From Symbiodinium natans (taxonomy: Eukaryota > Sar > Dinophyceae > Suessiales > Symbiodiniaceae): a DNA stretch of 64,000 bases. This document shows positions 37,843-49,800 of the stretch, one piece after another (the stretch's first letter is position 1; each line of letters starts with the position of its first letter). The translations under genes and the position numbers were made by a program. Under the pieces are notes generated by a model. The model searched no databases and was not told where the DNA came from. It saw nothing but the letters and a program-made list of their open reading frames with translations. The DNA is taken from NCBI GenBank assembly GCA_905221605.1, contig CAJNDS010000002.1, forward strand, positions 1 to 64,000, written 5' to 3'.

Positions 37843-40800
37843 TTTCATTTCGGTTGACAAGCCTCATGTGTCGGGGAGAAAGGAGTCGACATGTTCAATG
37901 CGTGCGCGTAAAGAGGTCCTTTTTTACTCTCTGCAGCCGGCGGGCTCTGCGTGCCGGATGCCTCGGGGGAACGCTACATATGCCGCGGCGCGACCGCGCG
38001 AGCGTGCGCACGCATGCTTCTCAACGCCGGGCACACTTCAAGGGCGGCTCAGAGGAGGGCTGTTGATGGTCATCAACTTCGGCAGTCGCACAGGCTGATT
38101 GCACCCAGCCATCGTGTACTGCAAGCGCAAGGACTCCAGGTCGCTGAGCTCAAGGACTCGCGTCACGGCATCGTGCACCTCCTGCATGCGGCTCGACCGC
38201 GAAAAGCTGCGCAGGAGCACGGTGTCACCAGACAATTTGGTGACGCAAATTCGGCTCGACCGCGGGTTAAATGGCTCCGCCATGAAGTCAAGGTTCAAAA
38301 CCAGGCTGCCAACTCTTTCAAGGTAGACCGGGCAAGTTACTCCTCGCAAAACTGGCTCGAGCAGATAGCCGCAGCCATGCGCATGGTGCAGCTCCTTGAC
38401 GACGTGGAATCTGCACCGGCCCTGCCCATATTCTAGGGTCAGGATGACCACGTCATCGACCTCCAGCTCTTGCAAGCCTCGGTTCGACGACGGCCCAACC
38501 GCTCTGAACTTCCAGCCTGGCGGCCGCAGATGCTCCGCAGGGAGAGCCAGGCCGTCAGCGGCAGTATAGCATATTGATGCACGCGTTGCGGCTCCTCTAC
38601 CGCTTCCGCTGCAGACATGCCGCAACGCTTCAGATCCCTCGAACATATAAATGGGTTTGCATGTGCAGTTCGGCAGCTTTTCTATGCATTTATAACATGG
38701 GCAATGCGGGCTTCAGCTCGTTTCTTTTCAGAAAAGTGGGGCTGGCGTAAATGGCTGCACATGCATGCCATGCGGCGCGACCGCACATGCAGGTGACACG
38801 CATGTCGTTGCGCGATGCAGCACAGCGCAAGTGCCGTCTGCAAGCGCGCGGCACGACCGCATGCGGAAAACGCGGGCCTGGTCACATATAGCAAGATGGG
38901 CAACAGCCCGGCTTCTCCCTGCACTTCGGGCAACCCTTAGGGCGGGCTGCCAGCCTCGCGGCCATCGTTGGGGGCACTACCCCACGCGGCCAAACAGCCG
39001 CTGCAGCTGGTCGTCTTTTGGCAGATGCTCCTGTTGTTGACCGCGCTGCCGGCCGCTTGTGCGCATGGGCGCCTCCGCAGCCCCGGCCACGTCCCACCCG
39101 CGACACGCTTGCAGCAGGGCGAGACTTCACATGGCCACGCCCACGCCCACGCCCACGCACCAGTGGCACGCTTGCAGCAGGGCGAGACTTCACATGGCCA
39201 CGCCCACGCCCACGCCCACGCACCAGTGGCACGCTTGCAGCAGGGCGAGACATCACCATGCTTGCGCACGCTGCAGGCCGCTGCTTCACCTGTCCGCATG
39301 CCTGCTGCAAACGCTGCAACGACTCCTGCAGGGTTGTGCCTTGCGCAGTGGACAGTCGCTCGCCCAGCGGCTCTACCGCTGCAACGTCTTGCAGGGGAGG
39401 AGCTGCTATGGTCTCAGGCGCAGTCTCAGCGTGCTTCTCAGCAGCTGCCATCGGCAGGGCAGACCCAGACCTTGCGGCGGCTGGCGGCGCCTGCGGCTGC
39501 AGAGCTGCTTCCGCGGGCAGCGCTTCTTGCTGTTCGCGCGTGCCTCCTTCATGTCCAGCCGCGCAGCTTGGCTGAGAGGATGGCGCAGCAAAAGCCACAT
39601 GCAGCTCAGCATTTCGGTTGCGCCGAGAACAGATTACATCGTCGCGCGCTTGCCTGCAGACGTGCAGCTTGCAGACCCGAGGCTGCGTCAGCTGGCTGAA
39701 GCAAGCGAGCCCGTGGTTGCGCCACGGTTTCATTGATGGAGGTGTTTCTTGGCTATGTTAATTTATGAAAATCTGCACATGTTTATGTGTGTGTGTGTTG
39801 TGCCTTTTCCGTGTATACCTCAGGCTGAGCCGCGCCAGCATTGTCCCCCTGCGCGCAAGCCATCGGCTGGTGAAAGCTGCCAAGAAAGAAGAGAAAACCT
39901 CTGCCGAACAAGCCTCGGCCACACAGACCTTGCTGGGCGCGTTGACGCAGCTGCAGCTGTGGCCGGGCGCAGGAGCTTCGTCTTCGCAGCCCGCCCAGCC
40001 GGCGCCGCCCCTTCCTGCAAGCCAGCAGAAGTTGCGTGCCCTCTTAGAGGCGCCGTCGTGCAGTCTTTTGGCCATCAAGGATGCTGAAGCTGATGAGGTA
40101 GTTGTGCTGCTTAGCCATGTCCTCTGCTGGGTGCTGCAGGCGCAACAAGGCAACCATCACAGCAGTTGTGGATTCCGTGGGGTTTCGTAGCCCCATGCGT
40201 GCAAGGTGCTGGGTGATCTGTTGCATCGCTTCCACGTCTGTCTTTGTCTCCAGCGCATGCCACAGCGAAGCTGTCAGGAAAGCCGGAAAGCATGTCCAAT
40301 CTTGCATAACGGCCCGACCGCTTTTTTTGGGGTGCGACTCAATGAACTTCTTCTCCAATGCGTCCAGCAACGCCTGCTTGTTTGCCGCCTCAGACTCACG
40401 GACCCGCAGCTCCAAAAGATTGAGCTCAACTGCCGGCCCTGCAAGGCTCGCAGCAGCTCTTCCGCATCCATGGCAGCAGAGGTAGCTTACAAAAACTTTC
40501 GCTGCAGGAACCTCAAGCCTATATGTGCGCACATGCATTATACACGATTATACAGAAACTCTGCGGCCCGACCGCCAGAATGCTGCGCCGTGACCGCGTG
40601 GAAATGCGCCAGCAACAAATTTAATATAGCCCTGCGCTTGGCCGCCCTCTTTCCACGAAAACAATCACCACAGATATATTCCGCAACTTTCTATAGTGTT
40701 TATACCACAAAAGAGCTCATAAGGCGACAACACATTCTCGTTGCATCCTCTTTTTGCTAACTCCGCTAACTTCCGGATAACTTTTGTCACTGCACTCTGG

Positions 40801-43800
40801 AACTTATCTTGAACATGTCTTGAACATATCTTGAACACATCTCGAACATAGTAACTGGCCTTAAGTCCGCTAACTAACTTAAAAAATCGTATACACTTAA
40901 CCCAACTTATAACTTAAGTTAACCCCCGTTATAACATAAGTTACCCCCACTTATAAGTGGGGTTAACTTCTATGGGCCTACCTTGTGGAACCTGAATACA
41001 AGTGATTTTGTTCACATTCCCATGGGTTTTGTATTGATAAGATTAAAAAATCATTCCAGAGGGAGCTACAGGTCCTCCTTCCTTCCCCAAAGACCAAACC
41101 CGGGGCTACAGCTCGCGTGGGGAGTTCCCTGCAATACTACGGATGCTGAGACGCATCCCGCACCTAGCCCCTGTACACTCCAGGATTGCCAGGGTCTAGG
41201 GTTTAGGGTTTAAGGGTTTAAGGGTTTAAGGGTTTAAGGGTTTAAGGGTTTAAGGGTTTAAGGGTTTAAGGGTTTAAGGGTTTAAGGGTTTAAGGGTTTA
41301 AGGGTTTAAGGGTTTAAGGGTTTAAGGGTTTCAGGGTTTAAGGGTTTAAGGGCTTAAGGGCTTAAGGGTCTAAGGGCTTAAGGGTTTAAGGGTTCAAGGG
41401 TTCAAGGGCTTAAGGGTTTCAGGGTTTAAGGGTTTAAGGGTTTGAGGGTCTAAGGGGTTTAAGGGTTTAAGGGTTCAAGGGTTTAAGGGTTCAAAGTCTT
41501 AAGGGTCTAAGGGTCTAAGGGTTTCATCCCCACACCCCTAAACCCTAAACCCTAAACCCTAAACCCTAAACCCTAAACCCTAAACCCTAAACCCTAAACC
41601 CTAAACCCTAGACGCCCCAACTCGAACTCTGGCGTGGCTCCAGCGCGGGGTCCAGCCAATCGGGGCCCACCTCAATTGATGGCAGAGTTTCTGTGGGTTT
41701 AGGGTTTAGGGTTTAGGGTTTAGGGTTTAGGGGTGTAGGGTTTAGGGTTTAGGGTTTAGGGTTTAGGGTTTAAGGGTTAAGGGTTAAGGGTTAAGGGTTA
41801 AGGGTTTAGGGTTTAAGGTTTAGGGCCTGCTTCTCAGGAGGTCCGGGAATTAGCCGGGTTTCACACAAGCAGGAAACCTTGACTCATGATGTTCAACAGG
41901 GATCCTAAACCCTGAACCCTGAACCCAAACCCGAAACTCTAAGCCCTAAGCCCTCAACCCTATAAGGGGTATAAGGAGGGACCTCAGAAGGGACCCTTCA
42001 TCTTATTCCCCTACATAACCCCTACATACCTGATCAAGTCCCTAAATCGCTAAGTAGCCCCTAAGTAGCTCACAAATAAACCCTAAGGTTGCTTGATAAG
42101 GGTCCCTCCTTGTGTCCCTTGAAAAAAGAAGCCCCCAGCCCTAAACCCTCAGTGTAGAGGCTTCCCTAAACCCTAAACCCTAAACCCTAAACCCTAAACC
42201 CTAAACCCTTAGCCCTAAGCCCTTAAACCCTCAGTGTAGGAGTTGTCGGGACAGTCTCTAGGTCGTTCGCCAGGCCACGACCCCCGGGCCAATGATGGTG
42301 AAGGACCACAGCGCGTTGGAGACCTCCCTGGCCTCGAACCTCCAAGTAGGGTTTAGGGTTTAGGGTTTGGGGTTTGGGGTTTGGGGTTTAGGGTTTAGGG
42401 TTGAGGTTGAGGATTTCGGGTTTAGGGCTCAGGGTAGGGTTTATCTTGGGGTTGTTACATGGTCCCTTTTTATGGGCCCTTCGAAGGGGACCCCATATTA
42501 TATACCCTCTACAGATGAAGGGCCCATGCATCAGAACCCTTGAAAGGAGGTAAGGGGCCATGCTACGGGCCCATGAAACTACCCGTGGAGACTAGGGCTT
42601 AGGGGCTTCGGACCTTACTTCCCCAAAACCCTCCTGACTAGGGAATTCGGGAAGCAGGCCAGCCATAAAGACCTTCAAGAGATCAGATTACAATCCCTAG
42701 GCGTCGAATTGTGCGAGGGTTCAGGGTTTTGGGGCATGGGCTTAGCAAAGGGCTCTGGGCTCGAGAGGGTCTTGGGTTTCGGGTTTAGGGTTCAGGATGT
42801 AGCAGAGGGCTCGGAAGCTTGTGCTTCTGGGGACTCTTCAGGGTGATTTTTTTGGGGGCCATGGCGTACGTTGGCATTGAACCTGCTTCGACATGCACAC
42901 TTAGGCTCTTGTCCTCTAAGGGTACCCTTTTTGGAATGGGTACTTTATGACCTTATGAGGGAAACCTTGAACCAACAAAAGTGAAAACCTGTACTACCGA
43001 TATGCATCTCCTGTAACTTCTCACTTCTCGGCTCAAGAGAAGACTGCTGCGATATCCATTCAAGTTTAGGGGTTAGGATTTAGTGTTTAGGGTTTACACT
43101 TGGAGAAGCACTCGCCGACTTCCAAGGGAGTGCTCGAAATTCGGGTGCCCCGTCGTGGTTGTGCCGCCCCGCCAGCCAGTCAACCCCAACCTTAAAACCC
43201 AACCCCCCCCCCCCCCCCCCCAAGAAAACGGTTTAGGGTTTTGGGGTTTAGGATTTAGGGTCATTTCGCAAGCCCCCCCTCCCCCCCCATAATCATCAAA
43301 ACTCCCCAAACAAAACCCGAACCCCAAATCAACCCAAAAACCCACAAACCCTAAACCCCAAACTCAAAAGACCCCAACCACCCTCCGCCCCCCAACAAAA
43401 AGCCCTCGAGACTTCTGAGCTGGGCCGCTGCCGCATCTTCCGTGCGGAGTGGTGCGCCAGAGCCTCCCGGCGGGAGGCACCTAAAACCCTAAACCCGAAA
43501 GCCCCAAAAACCTAACCAAACCCTAAGCCCTCAACCTATAAACTCTCAGGAAACCCAAAGGAACCTCAATCCTGACCCATACCCAGACTCCCCCATCAAG
43601 TACCCTAAAGGAACCGTAAACGCTAAACCTTATAAACCCTGAACGGGGGGGGGCACGCTCCGACCCTGACGCCCAACATCGGTCCTCTAAACCCAAAACC
43701 TTACCTTGAGAACCCCAAACTTACCTAGTTGCTCTTTTGGTCGGTTCGTAATGTTGCACTTGCTCTAGTATGCCCCCCCCTGTTTGAAATCAAGTTTACG

Positions 43801-46800
43801 AGGCCAATCCTCTGTAAGTCAAACCGTCCGGGTGTCGGAAGAAAATTTCGCACGGCGTGGCTTGCTAAAATCCATTGTCAGGCGTCTCTGTCCCTCCTAA
43901 ACTCATTTTAATGACAGCAGCACTGATCATGCCAGCTTATGCGCACTGAGCTGTTTTCATGCAAGAAGCTGTGCAACACGCTCAGTGCTGGAAATGACGA
44001 TCCAAGCCGTTCTTAGAACGGGAAAAGAGGAATGCCACCCTCCCCGGTGATGGAGGAAGGGGTGGGCGGAGGTCACAAGCGAGAGATCTCGAGAATGAAA
44101 CGGCATTTTTCGTGCTATAAGTCATTTATGTGCAAGCACTGTACATGACAGCAGCACTGATCATGCCAGCTTATGCGCACTGAGCTGTTTTCATGCAAGA
44201 AGCTGTGCAACACGCTCAGTGCTGGAAATGACGATCCAAGCCGTTCTTAGAACGGGAAAAGAGGAATGCCACCCTCCCCCCCTCCCCTAACCAGTCACAG
44301 GACACTGATCTTGAGGGAGCGCGCGATGGCGATGCAGAGCGCGCGTGGGTAGGGCTGGGCACGCGCAGCGTAAGAAGTACCCGTGGCATCCGTCCCCTGC
44401 AGAAGGATGTGGCGCCGCCCTGATGCTGAACATCTGCCAAAGTGAGCATCGCAGGTTCTGGAAACGGGCTGCAACCACTCAGCGGGCTCACAGAGAAAGA
44501 GCGTGGCTTTTCTCCAAGGCATCTTGTATTGGCAGTAATCAACGGGAACGAAGATGGCACCAGAGACCTGCAGGTGTTTGATTTGTGGCGTAAGCCAGGC
44601 TCGTGAGGAAGCCGGATTTTCAATGACCCAACGGATACCTCTTCGCCGGCAAGCATGGGCCAAATCGGTGGTGACCTGCAAGAGGGCGTTGCCGCGAGCC
44701 ACCTTTGCCTGGTCTGCGCGACGAAGATCAGGAAGCCCCAAGATGTGTTCACCATCGTCTCTCAGCGGAGGTGGACCACCATCATCCTTGCGAGCCCGCG
44801 ACCAGGAGGTACCCGGCATCCCAAACCACACCAAAACGACGGGGAGAGTATCAAGCATCTTGAAGATACGAGACAACACGCCTGTGCGAAGTACATCACA
44901 GCCATGACCATAGTCAATGTCGACAGCGATGCATGCAAAGCCGCACTCAGCGCACGCCCGAGAGAGGTTCGCACTGCCAGAGAAAATTTCGAGGACCCAA
45001 CATTTTGGCTGGCTTAACGAGTGAAAGAAGATCTTTGCATCAATCGGCCAAGGTCCTTCTCGGCCTGACCCGCTGCTTGTTGCACCTCCTGGGGCAGCTT
45101 CTGGAACTCGCCGGCTACCTTGCCGTGGGCCTCGTACCGCTTCACACTGGAGTCGGACCCCCAGTGCCCGTGGAGTTTTACTTCCATGAGCGACCTCAGG
45201 TTTGCCAGCCGGTCGTGACTGGGCCCGGAGTGCCTCAATTGATACATCACCGCGTATTGGCTTCCCAATCCCACTTGCTCCAAAGCTGATTCCCAATGTG
45301 CTCGTAGGGGAGGGTAGGTGAGCGCGAAGAGATCCTTTCCTTTCTTCAACTTGGCCAGCCGACCGAGCATGGGACCGAGCTGCGGCAAAGCAGGTGAGTC
45401 GATCACCACCGTCTCGTCCGAGAGCCCCACTTTGCTGGATTCGAATCTCTCCAGGGGGTGGAGGTTGATCGTGAAGTGTTTGCTTGAACGGTTCGGCCTC
45501 ACCACATCGTTGGCGTGGATTCCCAGCGCTTCGCCGGGTCGTAGGTAAGCCGAGAACATCAGCAGTATTGCCAGGGCCGCCTCCGGCAAGTTGCGAAGGA
45601 GCAGGTTTGTGGCGATGAGCGCCACAAGTAAGAAGGACAGGGGAGGCCTCGTCGCCCCTGGATCCAAGTTGGCCCAGCCCTTCAAGCATCTCCTGCACCT
45701 TGGCAACTGTCCCATCTGGGAAGAGCCGGGCCTGATGTCCAACACGGCCGCGAACGTTTTGTTGCCTTCTGAGATGTCGCTGCCTCCCAAAAACATGCTC
45801 TCGAGAAATTTTGCTAAGCATGCATCTAACTTGGTCATGGGCATAGTGAATATGTTCTTGATCTTCGCCACCTGGAGAAACTTCTGGAGTCGCCTGCTGT
45901 AGTCGTTGGCCACTTCCTGCGAGATGGCAACCTGTTCCAGGAAAGTTTGCCCTGGGAACCGAGGCTGAGCTGAGGTGACCGCCAGCTTCTGTCGCTTCAC
46001 CGCTTTCTCCTCCTTGGAGTTCCCCTGGATTGATCTGCGAATGGAAGAGCGACGCGCCGACAAAGTGCTCGGCTCGGCTTGCTTGCTCTCCCTCAGCATC
46101 GGGACGGTGACGTTGGCGAGAAGGGGGTCCGGAGGGTCCGAGCAACTGCGACTTCTTTTCATGGACCTTGGCTTTGCGCTTGGCTTCCCATCGCCTCGAA
46201 GCATGGTCAGCAGGGTTGCGCTCACTGGGCACCCACCGGTGATGGAAAGTGCAGTTCGCGGCGATCACAAGGGCGCAAAGTCGCCGACACACCCGAAGCA
46301 TAGGATAAGAAGCAGATCTGCCCTTCTCGGCACAAAGCACATTAGCAAGATTGTCGTTGAGATGAAGATGTTTCTTGCCGAAATTTTGCACCGCCCTACA
46401 CTTGTGGCGAACAGCCGCTACGACTCCTCTGGCTTCGAGAATGGTAATTGGTTCAGCATGATGCATCTCACACGCAAAAGCAACAGACCACTCAGAAGCT
46501 GTCATGAAATCATCGGGCACCTCGTTAAAGTCAGGGTTGATGGAAAATGGATCTTCGGGCAAGACAATGTGGGGCTTGACAGATTGAGTGTCACTGAAGG
46601 GATCCAGGCTAAGATCCTCTGCTCCACCGATGGCACTTTCACGCGGGGCCACAAAGTCACGGGCTTTGAACCTCCAGGCCTCCTTGCAGCGCCCTATCTC
46701 GGAAACTTGCTCTACCCCAGCATGCCGACTGCACACCGCGATACCACTAAGTGACGCATCAGAAGCGGTAGGCACTTCAGACCAAACCCTTCTCAAGTTC

Positions 46801-49800
46801 GCATGGCATACTGGTAATAGATTTGCAATCCACTCAGCTTCGCGAGCCGCAGAAGGCCATAGACGTCTCCGTGCTCTGTATGACCTTTGGATGAAATCAT
46901 AGAGCGACCGCATACAGCAGAGCATTTCACGACGCACAAGCATAAAGTGTATCGCGTGCCCCACTAATTTCTCAACGGCCCTTCCATTGACCCTTGGCCT
47001 GCGGGCCAGCCATCTAAAAGCAGCAATGACCAAACCAACCTTATCAGGAACGGGCTTGACGACACCCGTGGCCCCATCGATGCTGAAGCCCAATGAGGTG
47101 GCTGAGGCGCATGCGTCGAGTTCTTCATGCACTCCAAAGCCTAGAGTCCTGAGCCGCGCAACGGCCCCATCCTTTGCTTTCTGGACCCGTTCTTCGTCGG
47201 TGCCAGTCACATTAAGGTTGTCTGCATAGGCAATGACAGCAGGTTCACCCCCTGACAAGTCGGGAGCTGGACGGTCGGCTCGCACGAGTCGAGCATCGGA
47301 GAGGCCTGCTCCAATCAAAGCTTGCACTTGATGCACTCGTTGTGCCCACCACATGGCCCATGACCATCCCATGGGGATGACCCTGAAAGCTGGAAACACC
47401 AATCCCTCAACTGAAGCACCTGTCCAGTCCTTGTTCTCCACGCCCCAAGCATGAATGGCCTGCACGGGAATGGCGGGAAGACAAAAGAAAGGTTGTAACT
47501 CATGCGGTAGTCGAAGCGAGTAAAAATAGTCCTTTATATCAGATTGTGCAATGAAGAGGTCCTCGCCCAGCGGTATCTCCAACTGCGACCAGGAGCTTCC
47601 TGCGGCCAGGGCGATTGAGGGAGGTTCTCGAAACCGTTGGTTGACGCCCCGACAATCCAAAACCAAACGTAGCTTTCCGGACTTCTTAGTGACAAAGAAG
47701 GGGGTGATGAGATCACGAGGTTTCTCGGTGAACGAGACCATTCCACCCTCAAAAAGCCGCTGCACAAACTGCACATATGCCGCGCCATCTGTTTTGAGAA
47801 CAGGATCCATGTATGGTCTAACGGTATCCCCAATCTCGATCTTGTGGCCCCACTCATCCGGAGACAGCAGCATGTTCCCCAAAGGGTCCTCCAAAATATC
47901 TCGACCAAAGTCATCGACAAGATCACGAAGGGCAGGAGGATCAGTCCCGACCTGCGGCAGCGAGACGAGGTCAGGTTGGTAGGGCCGCACGGTAGTCAAA
48001 GCCTCCTCCGAGTAGGAGAGGCAGGTTTGCAGAAGCGTTCGAGACGCCTCACGCTCACTGTACATGGGAATGCTTTCTGACACTGCCACCACCTGATTCA
48101 GAATCTGTGTCTGAGCCACCCTCTGCGCAAGGGTGGGATGTTCAGATTGCGGCAAATTCACTGGGGCCTGCGCATACATCTCGTTGAGCGATCCGATCAC
48201 CTTGTTGGCCATTCCTGCCCTCCGATTGAACCGTGCCATCCGGCGTCGCTGAGACTGACTAGTATGTGCACTTGGATGCTCACGAAGGGGGATATTGGGC
48301 ACAGGAAAAAGGTCTCTATGCCTGTCAGTACCCTCAAAAGCAAAAAACGACGAAGTTTGCGAAGGATCCAAATTAGCGCCAGTAATGTTGCACCCGCAAT
48401 ATTCTAGGGGGACGCTATTATGAAAAGTTTTCCGGCAATTCAGGATCTGGACCCTCTGTTTTGGGGGTCCGCAATAATGAAAAGATTTCGGGCCGGGCCT
48501 GCTTTTTTAAATGGTTTTTGAGTCAAGTTCCCAGATCCCAAACTAAGAAGAGAGCTCATTTCTCTGCCCCCCCCCCACCCCCCCCGACTGTTTGGGGTCT
48601 TTTTTTATTCAGGGTCGCGACTGTTGAGGGGGGGGGGGGTAACTTATTAAAGCAGGTCCAACATTAGCCTGCGCACATGGGCGGCCGCCGGCTCGGGCTG
48701 CTTGACTCACCTTGGCGTCCCCAGCCCTCCAGGACGCCAATGGCATGCTCATTACTGATTGCCGCCTCCACCCGAAGGATCCTTCTTTGGACCCCGCGGA
48801 TTTCGGCGACGGTTTTCGGCTTCCTCTCTCGCCTTCCTGGCCTCCTTGGCCACTGCTGCCTCGTTCTTGAGCTCCGAGGCGACGTGTGCCGCCAGACCTG
48901 GGTCGACCCCTTGAGTGGCCTTGCGGTACTTCCATCCCATGTACAAGTCGGCCGCCGAATAGTCCGGAGCCGATGGAGAGATCCTGTGAGCTTCTCGTAT
49001 GACTTGCATTCGTCTGACCACTAGCTCTGCAGACTGAAGGGCTGGGACATGTAGTTGATCCACCACCAACATGCTTTCAAGGATGCGTGACAGACACTCG
49101 TGCTCGTAGACGGATCTATCGCCTTTAGATATTTCAGCCTGACGCAGCCAAAACTCATGAAAAGTAGTTGGCGTGAGCCCCTGATCCCGGATCATCTTGA
49201 TGACATTCAACAGAGATGCAGGACCCTGAAGCTGAAGTCCTCCTCCTTGGGGAGAAACTTCACGCAGCAGCGCGACACAAGAGTTGAACTCTCTCCTCCG
49301 AATGCCCTGGGCATCAAAAGAGACAGGGAGCACCCTCACATCATCAAACTTCATCTCGGCAACTTTGTCAGCAGCAACCTTGCATGCAGCGATGACCTTG
49401 CCCTGTGATGGGACCAAAGCACGGTCTCCAGAGATGATGTGACCAAGCGGTAGCGGAGCGGGATCAGTTGCAATCACGTCCCCTTGCTGGCAGGCACCGC
49501 CTGTCTCCATCGCCACCCAAGTTGTCACCACCCCCGCGGCAGCGACTGGCCCTTGGGCAAGGGCAGGTGGGGGCTGCGCCGTGGACAGCTGGAGCTCCCA
49601 CCACCGGCAAGGGCGCCGGCGGGGCCTGTGGCGCAGCCCTTCTCCTCTGGAGCTCATTGTCAGCCTCCCGCCGCCCGGACCTCAAGAGATCCCCAAACTG
49701 CCTCGCGTCCATTGGTGCGAAGCCATACACTTGGCCTGCTGGCACTCCTCTAGGAACTCGGCCGTCTGCTGCATGCCAGAACCTTTGGATATCCGGATTC

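Larger units (their letters stand above)
30534..40575 (-). other. Family of >20 short hairpin motifs, consensus GCGGCNCNACCGC on the plus strand
   Basis: Matches start at 30534, 30614, 32753, 32937, 33109, 33314, 34082, 35257, 36111, 36150, 36201, 36258, 36297, 36336, 37650, 37712, 37769, 37985, 38188, 38772, 38848, 39367 and 40563. On the minus strand, the sense strand of the genes, each reads GCGGU-N3-GCCGC: a 5-bp stem with a U-G closing pair and a 3-base loop. Variants with CCGG...CCGG arms (35231, about 36640, 36760, 36888, 36916, 36960, 37271) change both arms together. I found none in the opposite orientation and none outside the transposon. Confidence 0.75.
30226..40985 (-). mobile_element. 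10.76 kb multi-gene DNA transposon with 11-bp terminal inverted repeats
   Basis: Ends CAAGGTAGGCC at 30226-30236 and its exact inverse GGCCTACCTTG at 40975-40985, each followed inward by AGTTA; TG borders both ends as a possible 2-bp target duplication. Subterminal arrays of ACTTATCTTGAAC-type units lie at 30281-30340 and 40799-40855. Between the ends the base composition changes: telomeric units almost vanish, a private hairpin motif appears, and all recognisable genes lie on the minus strand. Gene order in that sense: short coiled protein, GCPKC-tail protein, ubiquitin-like protein, acidic/Arg-rich protein, zinc-ribbon protein, acidic protein, DDE-type transposase. It sits in an intron of the long minus-strand gene. 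The superfamily is uncertain; transposase features recall CACTA/Plavaka-like enzymes. Confidence 0.65.
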
